Below are positions 50,501-61,557 of a stretch of DNA of 64,000 bases, one piece after another. This DNA is from Monocercomonoides exilis (taxonomy: Eukaryota; Preaxostyla; Oxymonadida; Polymastigidae), in assembly GCA_001643675.2 (NCBI GenBank), contig LSRY02000006.1, forward strand, positions 1,118,501 through 1,182,500, given 5' to 3'. The position numbers and the translations under genes were made by a program. Each line of letters opens with the position of its first letter. Position 1 is the stretch's first letter. A model generated the notes under the pieces. That model had not been told where the DNA came from. It was given only the letters and a program-made list of their open reading frames with translations, and searched no databases.

Positions 50501-53500
50501 TTCCCCGAAGCATACCAAAGCTCCTCGCAAGGATAATCGTCAGTGCCGCACCCGTCTGTGTGCCCATTGACCGTGTTCACATATATTATTTCCTCTGCTC
50601 TCGGAAACAGATACTTCAGAAGCGTGTCTGTTCCATCCGGAAATGTTGGATCAATCACCCACATCGTTTTCTCCTCCTGGCCTTCTGTGGCCGACCCTGC
50701 CCATTTATTTCTGTCAATCATCATCCGCGGCGCGGGGCACACAAGATACACATCGTATCCCAGCATCGCATCGTTGCTCAGGAATTTGTTGTTTTTCATC
50801 GAGTATCCAACCTCGCTGCTCAAAAACTCCATGTGCAGCCCTCCCCCCAGCCCGTCTGCTTTCTTCACTTTGCTCTCTTCAACTGTGTTGTTGTTGAACA
50901 GCAGCTCCCCATCGGCTGACACAGTTGCAACGACGCTTCCTCCTTTCGACCCACTCCCCAGGCAGCTGATAAAAGTGAACCAGCAAAAACTCACACTCAA
51001 GCTCTTCCCGGCTCCAGCACTTCCCTGAATTACCCCTCCGTTTCCTTCCTTTCTCGTCAAAAGTGTGAAGTTGCTCTTTTCAACCATTGCGCTCGCCAAT
51101 TCCTCAACGAACAAGACCCCCTGATTCCCAAACTGTGTCGGCCCTGACACTTTCGAGTTTTTCATTTCAACATGGCTCTTCGACTTCGCACAAACAAGCC
51201 CTTCGATTGACCCTGTCTTCAGGTTGTTCCATTCCACATCCTCTAGAGTGCATCGGCTGCTTGCCCCGCTTATCTCAACCACAAGCGCTCCCACCAGTTC
51301 TATTTCGTTCAGCACCCCCCTCAGAATATGGAGAGCACCACCTCTCACAATCACATACCCAAAGTCGATCTTCTTCGATTGCGCGTTCACCGAGCAATCA
51401 ACCAGCGAAAGGGCGGAGCCGCTGCACAGAAGCAGACACTTTCTTTCGGCTGCTGCGAATGTTGTCGAAACATTGAATGTTATTCCACTGAATGAGATAG
51501 CGTTGCTTGTCTCGATGAGTCCCTCGCCTTCTCCTGTTCCATCAGACACCACATTTATCAGCGTTCCGTTTGCCTCTGCTTCAATGTCCATCTCTTGAGA
51601 CCTCAGAACAATTGGCTTCGCAAAACAGAAATGCTCCATGAGCCTCAAATCCGCCTTCAAACCCCCAAATCGGATCAAGCCACCATACTCCAGCGTCCCA
51701 CACGGATAATCTGAAAACCCGCAGCCTGTGTAGTCAAGCCCGTTCTCCTCTGCTCCCCCAATAAAGCAAGGCTCCACAAATCCTCGGAAATACAGCACAA
51801 GCGGAATCTCGAATTCTCGATTTGCTGTGCTTCTCTCAAACCCCATCATGTCTTCCGCCAACATGGCTTCTGCTTTGAAGCACTGCAGCCAATCGCCGGC
51901 AATCTGCCTCAGGTCTTCTCCATCAACAAACAGCTGCTTTCCTTTCCATGCACTGCAGCCGCTGAAACTGACATTATCGAGGGCGAGGCTCCAGACCCTT
52001 TCGTTCAAAAAAAGATACATCCCACCCCCCAATCCTTTCCCTCCATTTTCGCTATCTCCTGAAGGCACACCACAATTCTCAAAACTTGTGCTTTTAATGT
52101 TGACCGCATTTCCGCTCCCAACCTTCCCCATGACCCCCCCGCCTCTGTTTCCATTCCCTTCTTCACACATGCCACTGAACTTGCATCTTTGGATGCATAT
52201 GCTTTTCCCATCCCCATTCGCCTCGTTAATGAATAAGCACCCTCCATCTCCATTTATCATCCTCGTTCCACTCACGCTGCTGTTCTCAACCTTTATGGAA
52301 TTGTAATTCCAGATCCAAACTGGCGAATTCGCGAGCATTGCACCCACTTCCATTTTGAATCCACTCATCACCACATCTCCCCCTGTCCACAAAGACAGCA
52401 GCAAAGGAAACAGGTTCGTTCACATTTTCTGAAGAATATTCCAGGCAACAGTTGGCAATGAAAAGCGACAACGAAGAGAAGAGAAAGGCTTTTCTTGCTG
52501 CTGCAAACAGCCTCGGCACACTCAGCGACAGATTTGTGAGAAAAACAGGAGAGTGGCACATCACCAGCCCATCCTGTGCTGTTCCCCCTGCATCTTGAAC
52601 TGAGACAGGCGCAAGCGCTTCAGAATAGACATTCGCAGGTGCAGAGGAGATCGCAATTTCCTGCTTTATTGCCGACCCGGAGACAACCTTGATGCTGTTC
52701 AACCAGCTGCTTATCCGATTTTCAATGCAATAATCAATCGTCATGCAAGCAAAAGAAGGAAACCCACAATGCGTGTGATCAGCCCCAATGTCGCCGTCTG
52801 CAATTATTTCTGCCTGGAGACTGCAAAGATACACATGCAGAGGTATCACCGCAGAGCCACTTCCATTCTCGCTCCCGCTCAAAGCCAAAGCGTCTGATGG
52901 CAATTCCGACGAATCAAAAAACCCAAAAGAAGTCGTGTTGATCATTTGCGAAAGCAAAATCCCACTCTCGCACCCAACAAACACATCCTTCCCATATTCC
53001 GCCCTGTTCTCCTTCACCTTCGAAAATACAACTGCATTCATTATTCCAAACCAAGAAGAAGCATCGTCACAGCGAATGCTTATCCCTCCCCCCTTTCCAC
53101 CCCATCCTTCTTCACTCTGCGCGCTGCATTCCTCAAACCAAGTCGACCCATTCACAACCAGATCGTCATTTCCTCCCAGCCACGCACTCATCCCTCCTCC
53201 TTCCCCTCCTTCCCCTCCTCCATCCCCACAAGCACAGCAGCCACTGAAGCTGCATCCATCAATTGCTATCTTTCTGCTTTGGCTGCTTCCAACCCCATTC
53301 TTCTTCCCAATCGAAATGCATCCTCCGCTCCCACTCATCCTCTTGATGCTGTTCATCGTGCATCCTGCGCAGTTTAGCATCCCAGATCCAGACAGGCTGA
53401 TCAGCGAAGCAGTTCCAAACGCAATCGGCGACAATGTGGAAAATCGGCTCAAAAGCAGGCTCCCTCCATTTATCTTTATGAACCCAAAGCCAAATGCAAC

Positions 53501-56481
53501 ATTTCCACTCGATGAGCATTTCAGCGAGCAGTCAGCCATCGACAGCTCCTCAGACTGGCACAGCAGGAAACAAGAATGCTCCCCAAGCTGCGCAGATGCT
53601 GAAAAAGTCAAGTTCGCAATGAGCGATGCAATCTCAACTGTCACCATTCCTTCAGACCGGCTGCCACTCCCACTCCACACTTTTATTTCTCGCCCTCTTG
53701 TGAGGCTTTTCACCTCCCACCCATAACCATCAAAGAGCAGATATTCTGTCCATTCATAGCCTCCATTCAACGAGATGAATCTCTTGCCGCTGGGAAATCG
53801 AAGTCCTGCTGCATATCCAATGCTTCCGCATGGATAGTTGGCTGTGCCGCAACCTGTGAAATCTCTGTTTTTCGCTCCCCCAACAACCACTGCTCCAGAA
53901 AAGGTCTGAAGATATGCAAGAAGAGGAACAGGCTCCGTCCTGCACTGCTCTTCAAACCCCATCAGATCGTCGTCAACCATCCCTGCTTGTGTGAACCCGA
54001 ATGCGCCCCTCGTTATTGACGAGCTCAACGAAACCGCATCAACAAATATGTTGTTCCCCTTCCAGGCTTCGCATCCGCCGAACGCAGCATCGCGTATCCC
54101 AAAACTCGATGAACTTCCTGCTAGTTTCAGATGCATTCCTCCTCCTTTTCCCTCGCTGAACATGTCCTGCGGCACTGTGCATCCCTCCATTTCAATTCTT
54201 TTTGTGGAGCCAAGTGTCAGTCTCCCCCTGCTTCCACAATGCAATTCAAACATCCTCCATTCCCTTTGCTGCACACACACCTTTCAAACAACACCCCGTC
54301 CAATTTCAGCTCGTCCCCACTCCCCAAGTCCATATCAAAAACTGTTCCGCTTCCTTCTTTTCGCGTGACGTCCCTGAAAGTCGCATTCTCCAAATTGAAG
54401 CAGTCCAGCGTCGACGACTCCATCCTGAGAGCTGACACGTCAGAAAATACCATCGACTCAACAGCTGTGCTCGACACATTCAAGAGTCCTGCTGATATCG
54501 ATGCAAATGCCGTGGTGAATGGAGAAGCTTGCGATGGCTCAGCGGTTATTTTGCACGACCAGAGCACAAGCTCTCCTGTTGCAGAAGAAATCCAGAACAA
54601 TGGCAGAGAAGTCGATGTGGAAGAGTTCCTGACGACGACCAATCCTGCAAGGAACGCATATCCAGTTGATATTTGGAAAAGAGCTTTTGTATTCGAAAAA
54701 TTGGCACTCAACTTTGTCCCAAAGTCCCTTGATCCTTTAAATGAAAGAAATTTCGAGTCTATTGTAAGTGATCGTTCCACGTATGAACCTGTTGCTATAT
54801 TTATGTACACTGGAGTGCCTTTGCTCGCTACAACGGCAATCTCAACAGAGTTGAATATCGTCAAGCATGGAAACTTTGCCCATCCGCATCCCAAAGTGTC
54901 CGTCCCATCGACGTCTGCATAAATGTTACCAAGCTTTCCAATCCAACTGCTTTTATCCCCTTTCTCTGCAAAAACTAGACGATTGGCTTCCAAGTGCTTA
55001 TTTGTACAACAGAGAACAAATTGACTCTCATTCAATACATTCTGCCATGGATTTGCTGCATAAATATCTTTTCCGTTTCCAAGCGCATCGCACCCAAAAA
55101 ACAAGCAATAAGAAAGTGAACTGTAATGTGTCAAAGAAACATTTCTTGAGTCAAAACATATTGCTCCTCCAACAGATGCATTGGCACAACAATTTTCAAA
55201 TGCAACATTTGAATATGATATTTTAGCTCCTTCCCCATTCCAAATAGCACCGCCTCCATTGCATTCATAAAAGCTATTTATCATATTACAATTCCCAAAT
55301 AAGCAATCTAAAAGAATATCCACATCTGAAAACCCATTATGAAAGTGACAACAACCTCCTCCCCAACTTGATTGGCAAGATGTCATGTTGTTATTTCTGA
55401 TCGTTAAAGGACCTGTTCCCTCGCAAAGGTCCAAGCATGATCCGTAATTAGTTGTTGATATTAAACAAAAACTGTTGTTTATCGATTGCATTTCGCAGCT
55501 TTGCCTTTCAAAGATACATCTTTCAACTGACGAATTCTGAAAATCTGTATTTTTAACAATGCAAATGCCAGAAGAAGAATGGACAATAATTGTACCTAAA
55601 GATTGCTCGTATATGCAGTTGTCAACGCACGTGTCATCTGTTCCTGCGTGATTAATCTTCAAACCAATTGTTTTGGAGCATCTCAAAAATGTCGAGTTCA
55701 AAAGATTTAGAGAGCCATCTGACACTTTTGGAACAATGCAGCCTTCGGTCGGGTTGGTCACAGATGAAACAATGCAGGACGACAGCGCGAATGACGCGCA
55801 ATATTTGCCAAATGTGCTTCTCTCGGGACGTTGCTGCGATATATTCTGGAAGGTGCTGGATTGGACTGAGACCCAGTGAAAAGTCGATGATTGGACAAGC
55901 GGCTTTGAATTGCTCAACAAAAAAGACGAAAAAGCTGAGCCCTCGACCTCAACCCTGCTTTGGCAACCTTGAAGTGCACCTGCCTGATGAACAGAAACCA
56001 ACGACGGAAGAAGGCAATTCGATCGAGTTGGAATCAAAGACAAATTGAAAAAGCAAATGAATCCGCCGCACGAGTGAACAAATGCATCAACTGAAGGTGC
56101 TGGCGATGAAAGCAGGCAGCCTCCTGCAAAACACGTTGATTGCCCCAATAGCCGCACAATTGCATTTCCCCCTGCTGAAGTGAATCGAATGTTCAAGCAA
56201 CTTATCGACGAATTATCAGCTGAAACACAGGACGCAATAAAAGTGTGGCATAGTCGCCCCGCAATGTCCTTCTCGGCCGGTGGAGTCCTCGCGTCGCTTT
56301 CTGTCTCCTTTCCACACAAAAACTGGCTTTTTTCAATTTTCCAAAGTTCATTTGAGCCTGGCGCTAAAATCTCGCTTTCCTTGTGCACTTCACGCAAATC
56401 AACATTGTGCATGCTTGCAAACACGTAGCATTGGGCCCTTCCAACAAAAAAAGACAAAAACAAAAGAAATAAAATCTTCAT
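44505..56481 (-). CDS. Giant beta-helix receptor with transmembrane segment and pseudokinase tail (right copy; four apparent frameshifts)
   Basis: Same protein as in the left arm, read outward-in on the minus strand from the signal-peptide ATG at 56,481 to the stop at 44,505. The frame breaks at C/G or A runs near 54,225-54,229 (one short), 52,379-52,383 (one long), 48,794-48,796 (one short) and 46,052-46,054 (one short). At each of these places the left copy keeps the frame, and at each left-copy break this copy keeps the frame. Both lengths reconcile to 12,054 bases from the upstream ATG once corrected. The C-lobe motifs RWMAPELL and VFSIGMMLWECLTLEIPF are present, while a glycine loop, VAIK lysine, HRD and DFG are not visible. 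It is therefore a predicted pseudokinase. Confidence 0.85.
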
Positions 56482-56609
56482 TTTAATCCGATTTATATTA
56501 ATATGGGCGATTTTTGCAAACTCAATCATCCACAAATTCAAAATGATTTCTTCCATTTATCGTTGTGGTTCTCTTTATTCAACATTTTGTTCAACATCCT
56601 TTTTGAAAA

Positions 56610-56934
56610 ACTGAAGTTAAAAAAATAATTTGTTCGATTCGAAAAACATAAGGATTAGGTTTTATTAACAAAAGTGTTTTGAATACTATTTTTTCGTAAT
56701 AAAAACAATCTCTGGATGTTTATTTAAGGTAACAAATTCATTATACGAAAATAACGAGATCAAGCTCATATGGGACAGATTTTTTGAATTTAAGAAAAAA
56801 TCTATGATTTGTTCCAAATTATTTCTGAAATCGTAGAATTATGATTCTGACATTAAAGTGATATTTTGGTATATTCACATAGAAAGGGGCAAAAAAATTT
56901 CACAGAAAAAAAAAATAAAAAATACAGAAATAAA
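56610..56934. other. AT-rich DNA beyond the right arm
   Basis: Unique sequence directly outside the palindrome. No gene was seen. Confidence 0.5.
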
Positions 56935-57024
56935 GAGCTTTGGCAAAATCGAACCCCCGACCTTTGACCAACGGAACATAAATGGTTTAGGTTGCTACCA
57001 CTTACGCTACTCGAGCAAAAGCCC
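56935..57024 (-). tRNA. tRNA-like sequence, probably degraded
   Basis: Read on the minus strand, GGGCTTT at the 5' end pairs with AAAGCTC at the 3' end to form a seven-base acceptor stem (one G-T). An A-box-like TAGCGTAAGTGG and a B-box-like GGGGTTCGATT sit at plausible spacing. The T stem has a mismatch and two wobbles, the D stem is only three or four pairs, and no seven-base anticodon loop with T33 could be placed, so an intact tRNA is doubtful. It may be a tRNA pseudogene or a tRNA-derived element. Confidence 0.3.
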
Positions 57025-57060
57025 TGTTTAACTTTCTTATGACTCAACTTAAACCTGGCC

Positions 57061-57221
57061 AAACCCTAACCCAAAAAACCCAAAAAAGATCAAGTTTTTT
57101 TGAGTGCTAACCCTAAAAAGAAGAGCGGGAACATAACCCTAAACCAAAGATCTGTTACGCTAACCCTAAAACCTAAACCAAGCAATTAATACAGTGATTA
57201 TTTTGGTATTTTAACCCTAAA
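57061..57221. repeat. Interstitial telomere-like CCCTAA motifs
   Basis: Five CCCTAA units (AACCCTAACCC, CTAACCCTAAAA, ATAACCCTAAACC, CTAACCCTAAAACC, TTAACCCTAAAA) occur within about 160 bp, separated by unique bases. This is like an eroded TTAGGG-type telomere or subtelomere. It begins about 450 bp outside the right palindrome arm. Confidence 0.6.
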
Positions 57222-58429
57222 AGTTAAAAAATACTGGGTCAGATCAAAGCTGCCCCGTTCTCTGTGAATATGCCGATATTTTGAATGTAGAAAAATAAAA
57301 ATTCGAGAAAAATCTTTGAAATGACTGTGTGGAACAAAATTCATAAAGCAAAAAATATTATCCAATATCGACCTGCTATTGCATGCGATGGATAATGAAC
57401 AAAAAAAAGCGCAATAAAATATGTGCACATAAATATGTGATTATTAACGAATGTAATTATAAGGAATGTGATTATATATGGTTTTAACTGTATTTCTGAC
57501 TATTTAAAGAATTTTCACGGGGAAGAGTTTGTGTCTTTGAGAAAAAAATTTTCAAAAAAAAGTTTTTTTTTGCTATTTGGGACTAAATTTTTCACTTCAG
57601 GCATTTTCATTAAAAAATTATGCGCTTTTCACCGAATTTTTTCGATCAAAAAACACACTTAAAATGAGTCCATTTTTGACCATTCGTGAAATGTCACAAA
57701 ACATTTTGTTATTTCATCAATTATGCCTCTAATGGATATTAAAACCAAATTTATTTTATAATCTGAGAAAGAAAAATAAAGTTAAGAGTGAAGCAATTTT
57801 ACATTGCCTTGTGCAAAAAATGCTTGAAAGTCCGTATTTTCCCCCATTTTTCATTGAAAGTTATTCTTTTTCATGAAAAAAAGAAATGCTCATAAATATT
57901 TTAATTATTGACAAATTTCTGAGTTATTATTTTTGAAAAGTCGAAGACATTTTATTTCCATGTTAATTGAAATTTGGCAGTTTATTTTGATTTATTGCAA
58001 CATAACAATCAATTGTTTCCCTCAGAAAAATATGAATTATTAGAAACTTTCAGTTTTCACAAATTTGTGTTCCGAAAAAATGAGATTGATTCATTGCTTA
58101 TAATAATGAAATTTTGATAAATATCGATGAACAAGAAGACTGAACATCTGTGACATATCGAAAAGAATAACACATATGAGGGAAAAACGCGAAGGAAAAA
58201 ATACTTGGAAAAATAACCTCACATATTCCGAATAAGAAAGTTTTTTTTTTTTTTTTTTTTTTTTAATTAATAAGAAATTGTTCTGATTATTTTCGAAACC
58301 CCTTTTTTTTAATCAATAATTTCGGTTTAAGAATTTTCTTTGAATATAGTTAAATCAACACTGTTCAGTTATAATTATTTTCTAAGATTATTTCTTCATG
58401 ATTATTTTCTCAAACATTGCTTATGCAAA
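57222..58429. other. AT-rich intergenic region
   Basis: About 1.2 kb with no supported gene. It includes a 32-base T run at about 58,232-58,263. Open stretches are short, hydrophobic or A/T-driven. Confidence 0.5.
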
Positions 58430-58647
58430 CAATTGGCTGATCCTTTTTGAAATCATACTTTCGTTCGAGTTTTGATCAAAAATTTAATCTCAATGGGATT
58501 TGTATCAAAATTTGTTTTTCCAATCGCAATATCATAAACAATAAGTGTTCTCTATTTCAACTCATTTTTTTCAAAAATCCCATTGAGAAAGAAATTTTGA
58601 TCAAAACTGGAACGAAAGTATGATTTCAAAAAGGATCAGCCAATTGT
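58430..58647. mobile_element. Short inverted-repeat element (CAATTGGCTGATCC ends), 218 bp
   Basis: ACAATTGGCTGATCCTTTTT and the next ~30 bases (through CTTTCGTTC and GTTTTGATCAAAA) are matched in inverted form at 58,590-58,647. The interior has no coding capacity. It is a MITE-like element and shares the TTTTGAAATCAT segment with the 35,089/58,942 family, suggesting distant kinship. Confidence 0.75.
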
Positions 58648-58941
58648 CTAGATTGTTTTCTTTTGAATGAATCATTCCGTTTCAAATAAATGAAACCTTT
58701 AAAGAATTAACAATTCAAAAAAAGTGATGATTTCGAAAATTATTACTCAAATAATACTGATAAATAACCTAATTATATAAATAATCTTTGCAAATTCATG
58801 TCACATCGAAACTTTCATTTTATATCAACTGAATATTAAAGTTTAAAAAAAAATGGAATAATCAGAAATAATCGAACTTAATTTAATCTTTGATTTTACC
58901 AATATTTTTTTTCTTCAAACAAATGAAGCAGAAATGAAAGT

Positions 58942-59603
58942 GGGTGATTATTCTTGAAATCATATTTTTTTTCGTGGTGTTGATTTTTCAAAGATTGAAT
59001 TGTTTTTGAAAGAAATTGTTATATAAAAGAAAAAAAGCATGATAATTGTTTAATAAATTAAGTATTCTAACTGAATCAAAGATAAAAATGTTTTCAATTA
59101 ACTTTTTTTCTTTTCATTTTGTTTATTGATATATAGTTTGTGTTAATAATGGTGGACACTTTCAATAACTGTGGACAGTGGTATTATCTCAACAATCGTT
59201 GACTGTTGCATTTCGATAATAAACTCAACTATTCCCTCAATGAATATGAACTTATATGATTAGTTTTTATCACCCAACCAACACAATGAAATTAAACAAA
59301 TATTATTTTTGATTTTCGGAGAAACTCGGAGAATCTTATTTCTCCGAGTTTCTCCGAAAATCAAAAATGTCTCTAACTTTATTCTTGGGAGCAAGTTGTT
59401 TCATTTTTGAATGACTTATTAGTTTGTGTTCAATGAGGGAATAATTGGGTTAATTATCGAAATGCAACTGTCAACGATTGTTGAGATAATACCACTGTCC
59501 ACAGTTATTGAAAGTGTCCACCATTATTAACACTAACTGCAAAAGACAATTTTATGAACCGAAAATTATGAATGAAATATTATGATTTCAGAAATAATCA
59601 CCC
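58942..59603. mobile_element. MITE of the GGGTGATTATT family, interrupted by a nested element
   Basis: Left end GGGTGATTATTCTTGAAATC and right end GATTTCAGAAATAATCACCC are inverted copies and match the termini of the MITE at 35,089-35,350. It is about 660 bp long, not ~260, because a second foldback element (59,135-59,537) sits inside it. Near the right end, ACCGAAAATTATGAATGAAA matches the interior of the shorter relative. Confidence 0.78.
59135..59537. mobile_element. Foldback element nested inside the MITE, ~400 bp
   Basis: TGTTAATAATGGTGGACACT and the following ~70 bases are inverted at the right end (…AGTGTCCACCATTATTAACA). The apex near 59,319-59,365 contains a CGGAGAAACTC/GAGTTTCTCCG hairpin. 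Its TATTTCTCCGAG segment is shared with the apex of the foldback element at 19,013-19,422. It inserted into an older MITE. Confidence 0.8.
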
Positions 59604-60057
59604 AAGTGTTAAAAGTCACTTGTATTAATTATTTGATGATAAATAAAGATTGAAATTATTGACTTTTTCAATGAATTGTTGCAGAGATAACGATCTTTTT
59701 GTAAATAATTTGCGTTTTTTGAGTTTTTTTTTTCAATCTTCAAAAGAAGTTTGAAATATGTAATGAGTTCCTGAAAAAGAAAAAAACCATTTGACAAAAA
59801 CCACAATTTATCTAAGAAAATAGACATAATTAAATGAGAAAGATTAATTGAGCTGAATAGAAATAATTAAAAAAAATATTTTTTTGCAGTTTCAATTCGA
59901 AACTCATTAACAACCATTCAGCTCGATTTTTCCGCTGTATTTTTTTGTTTTTTTAATAGTTTTTCCATAAAATAGAAATAATTTTTGAAATGAAGATCCT
60001 TTCTTTTTGATCAAACACGTATATTATTACATTTAGTGAAAAAGATTGAAGTTATTA
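59604..60057. other. AT-rich upstream region of the helical-repeat gene
   Basis: About 450 bp of AT-rich DNA, presumably containing the promoter of the gene at 60,058. No named motif was seen. Confidence 0.4.
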
Positions 60058-61557
60058 ATGGATGATGTAGTAGATTTCAGTATTTTCCCTCCGACAGCAG
60101 AGATGTATTTTGGTTGGCTTTTGCTTTTCTTTGTTGATTTCTTTTTCAAAAGCTTGGTTTTATCCATTTAGAGATATTTGAAAACATGTTACAAGGACAT
60201 ATTTACCTCAAAGATAACAGCATGCTGCAACTTCGAAAGATGTTTGAGACGATACCGTTTGAAGATCTTTCAGAATACTTATGCTCATTAGGGCTTTTGC
60301 TATTTGAAGCGTTATCAAGTGAAAATCTTGACATCAAAGAAAAGCTCATTTTGCTTGGAGTGTTAGAAGATATAGCCCTTAGAGGCTTATTGATTGGTGG
60401 CTTTGATGGGTCAAACCTTGCCTTTATCCCATTTGAAAAAGCGAATATTGTGCAATTTTTAAAGAATATTGTTGAACGCACCGAAAATCAAAATGATGAA
60501 ATTTCAAAACAAATGCGTTTGCGGTGCTTGGCCGTACATTCAATCTTAACGATACATACCGGGCATTCTCTTCAGACTTATGAAGAATTAATTCCAATTA
60601 TGTTAGAGCGGATTTCAAGTCAAATAGAAAAAAAGAGTATATGCGGCACTCAAGAAAAAGGATTGGCTGTTCTTTATTGCATTGCAGAGAAAAGAGGTTT
60701 TTGCTTTTCTTATTATGCAATTTTTCAGTATTATTTTTTTAGCGAATAACTTGAAGTTACAAGAAAGTAATTGCTTATCATGCATAATTGATGCACTTGC
60801 TCCAAAACAAGCAGATTCTGAAAATGCATTATCGGAACCTTCTGCCATCGCATTAATGTATGGGTTTAGAGTCTGCTACGTTGCATATGGTTACGATCCG
60901 AAAATAAAGGAAACATTTTTAAAAATGTTAAATTTCGAAGAAAAAATTTTCAAAATTATTGACTCTTTACTAATGAATTCATTTTTCGAAACTGCATATG
61001 CGCGTGAGATGAGCTATTCAACATGCCAAAAATGCTTTGTTACACTTAACAACTTTGCTGGACATCAAAAACAATTACATAACAATATTTATTACTCGAA
61101 CGATATGTTTTATCGAATAAAACTCGCAACTTCGATGCCTGTAAAAGACATTCAGATTGCTTCGCTTGTTTTGTGCGAGACTCTTTCAGAAGGACTGTGC
61201 AATTGTCTGTCAAAAGGAGATTTCGACTATGCTCAATGCGAGCGTTTTTTCGAGCTGGTAGGGGCTGTGTTCTCGGTGGCTATGAATGGTGTATCTCGCA
61301 CAGCGATTAAAAGAAGATTTGAAATTGTGACCAATTTACTTGCGAAATTACATCGCTTATATTTGCAGGAAAAATTGACCGCAATTCAATTACAAGAACA
61401 CAAATTTTCTCTTCTTCGGTTGAATTTGTTGGACAAAATGGAAGAAGAGGGAATCGATGATATTTTAACAGCGTATTATCAAACGTTCATCACTAACATC
61501 CATCTAACTTCTTTCTCAAGAATCTTTGATCAATCATATTTTATGGATGATTATTAA
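60058..61557 (+). CDS. Helical-repeat (ARM/HEAT-like) protein of unknown function
   Basis: Exons are 60058-60112, 60172-60696 and 60743-61557, with introns at 60113-60171 (donor GTTGGC, acceptor ATTTAG) and 60697-60742 (donor GTTTTT, acceptor TTTTAG). The phases close to 464 residues starting MDDVVDFSIFPPTAEMYF. The protein is almost wholly helical with leucine-rich pairs such as LSEYLCSLGLLLFEAL, EKLILLGVLEDIALRGLL and VKDIQIASLVLCETLSEGL, a pattern of ARM/HEAT solenoids. No signal peptide or membrane span is present. The size and fold recall the proteasome assembly chaperone PSMD5/S5b, but I see no diagnostic motif, so this is only a suggestion. Confidence 0.75.

Larger units (their letters stand above)
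39378..56609 (-). repeat. Right arm of the giant inverted repeat (~17.2 kb)
   Basis: Reverse-complement partner of 19,695-36,924, with the same gene order mirrored. The flanks beyond 56,609 and the spacer side differ from the left arm, so the sequence is not a simple fold-back of one read across its axis. The one substitution found lies at 41,457 (partner 34,845) and changes Leu to Met in the transposase remnant. Confidence 0.95.

Noticed and set aside
19695-56609. Palindrome as a simple fold-back read artefact
   Set aside because: A template-complement artefact would have no unique spacer and would mirror the flanks too. Here a 2.45-kb asymmetric spacer and two different flanks are present. 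An assembly error of another kind remains possible.
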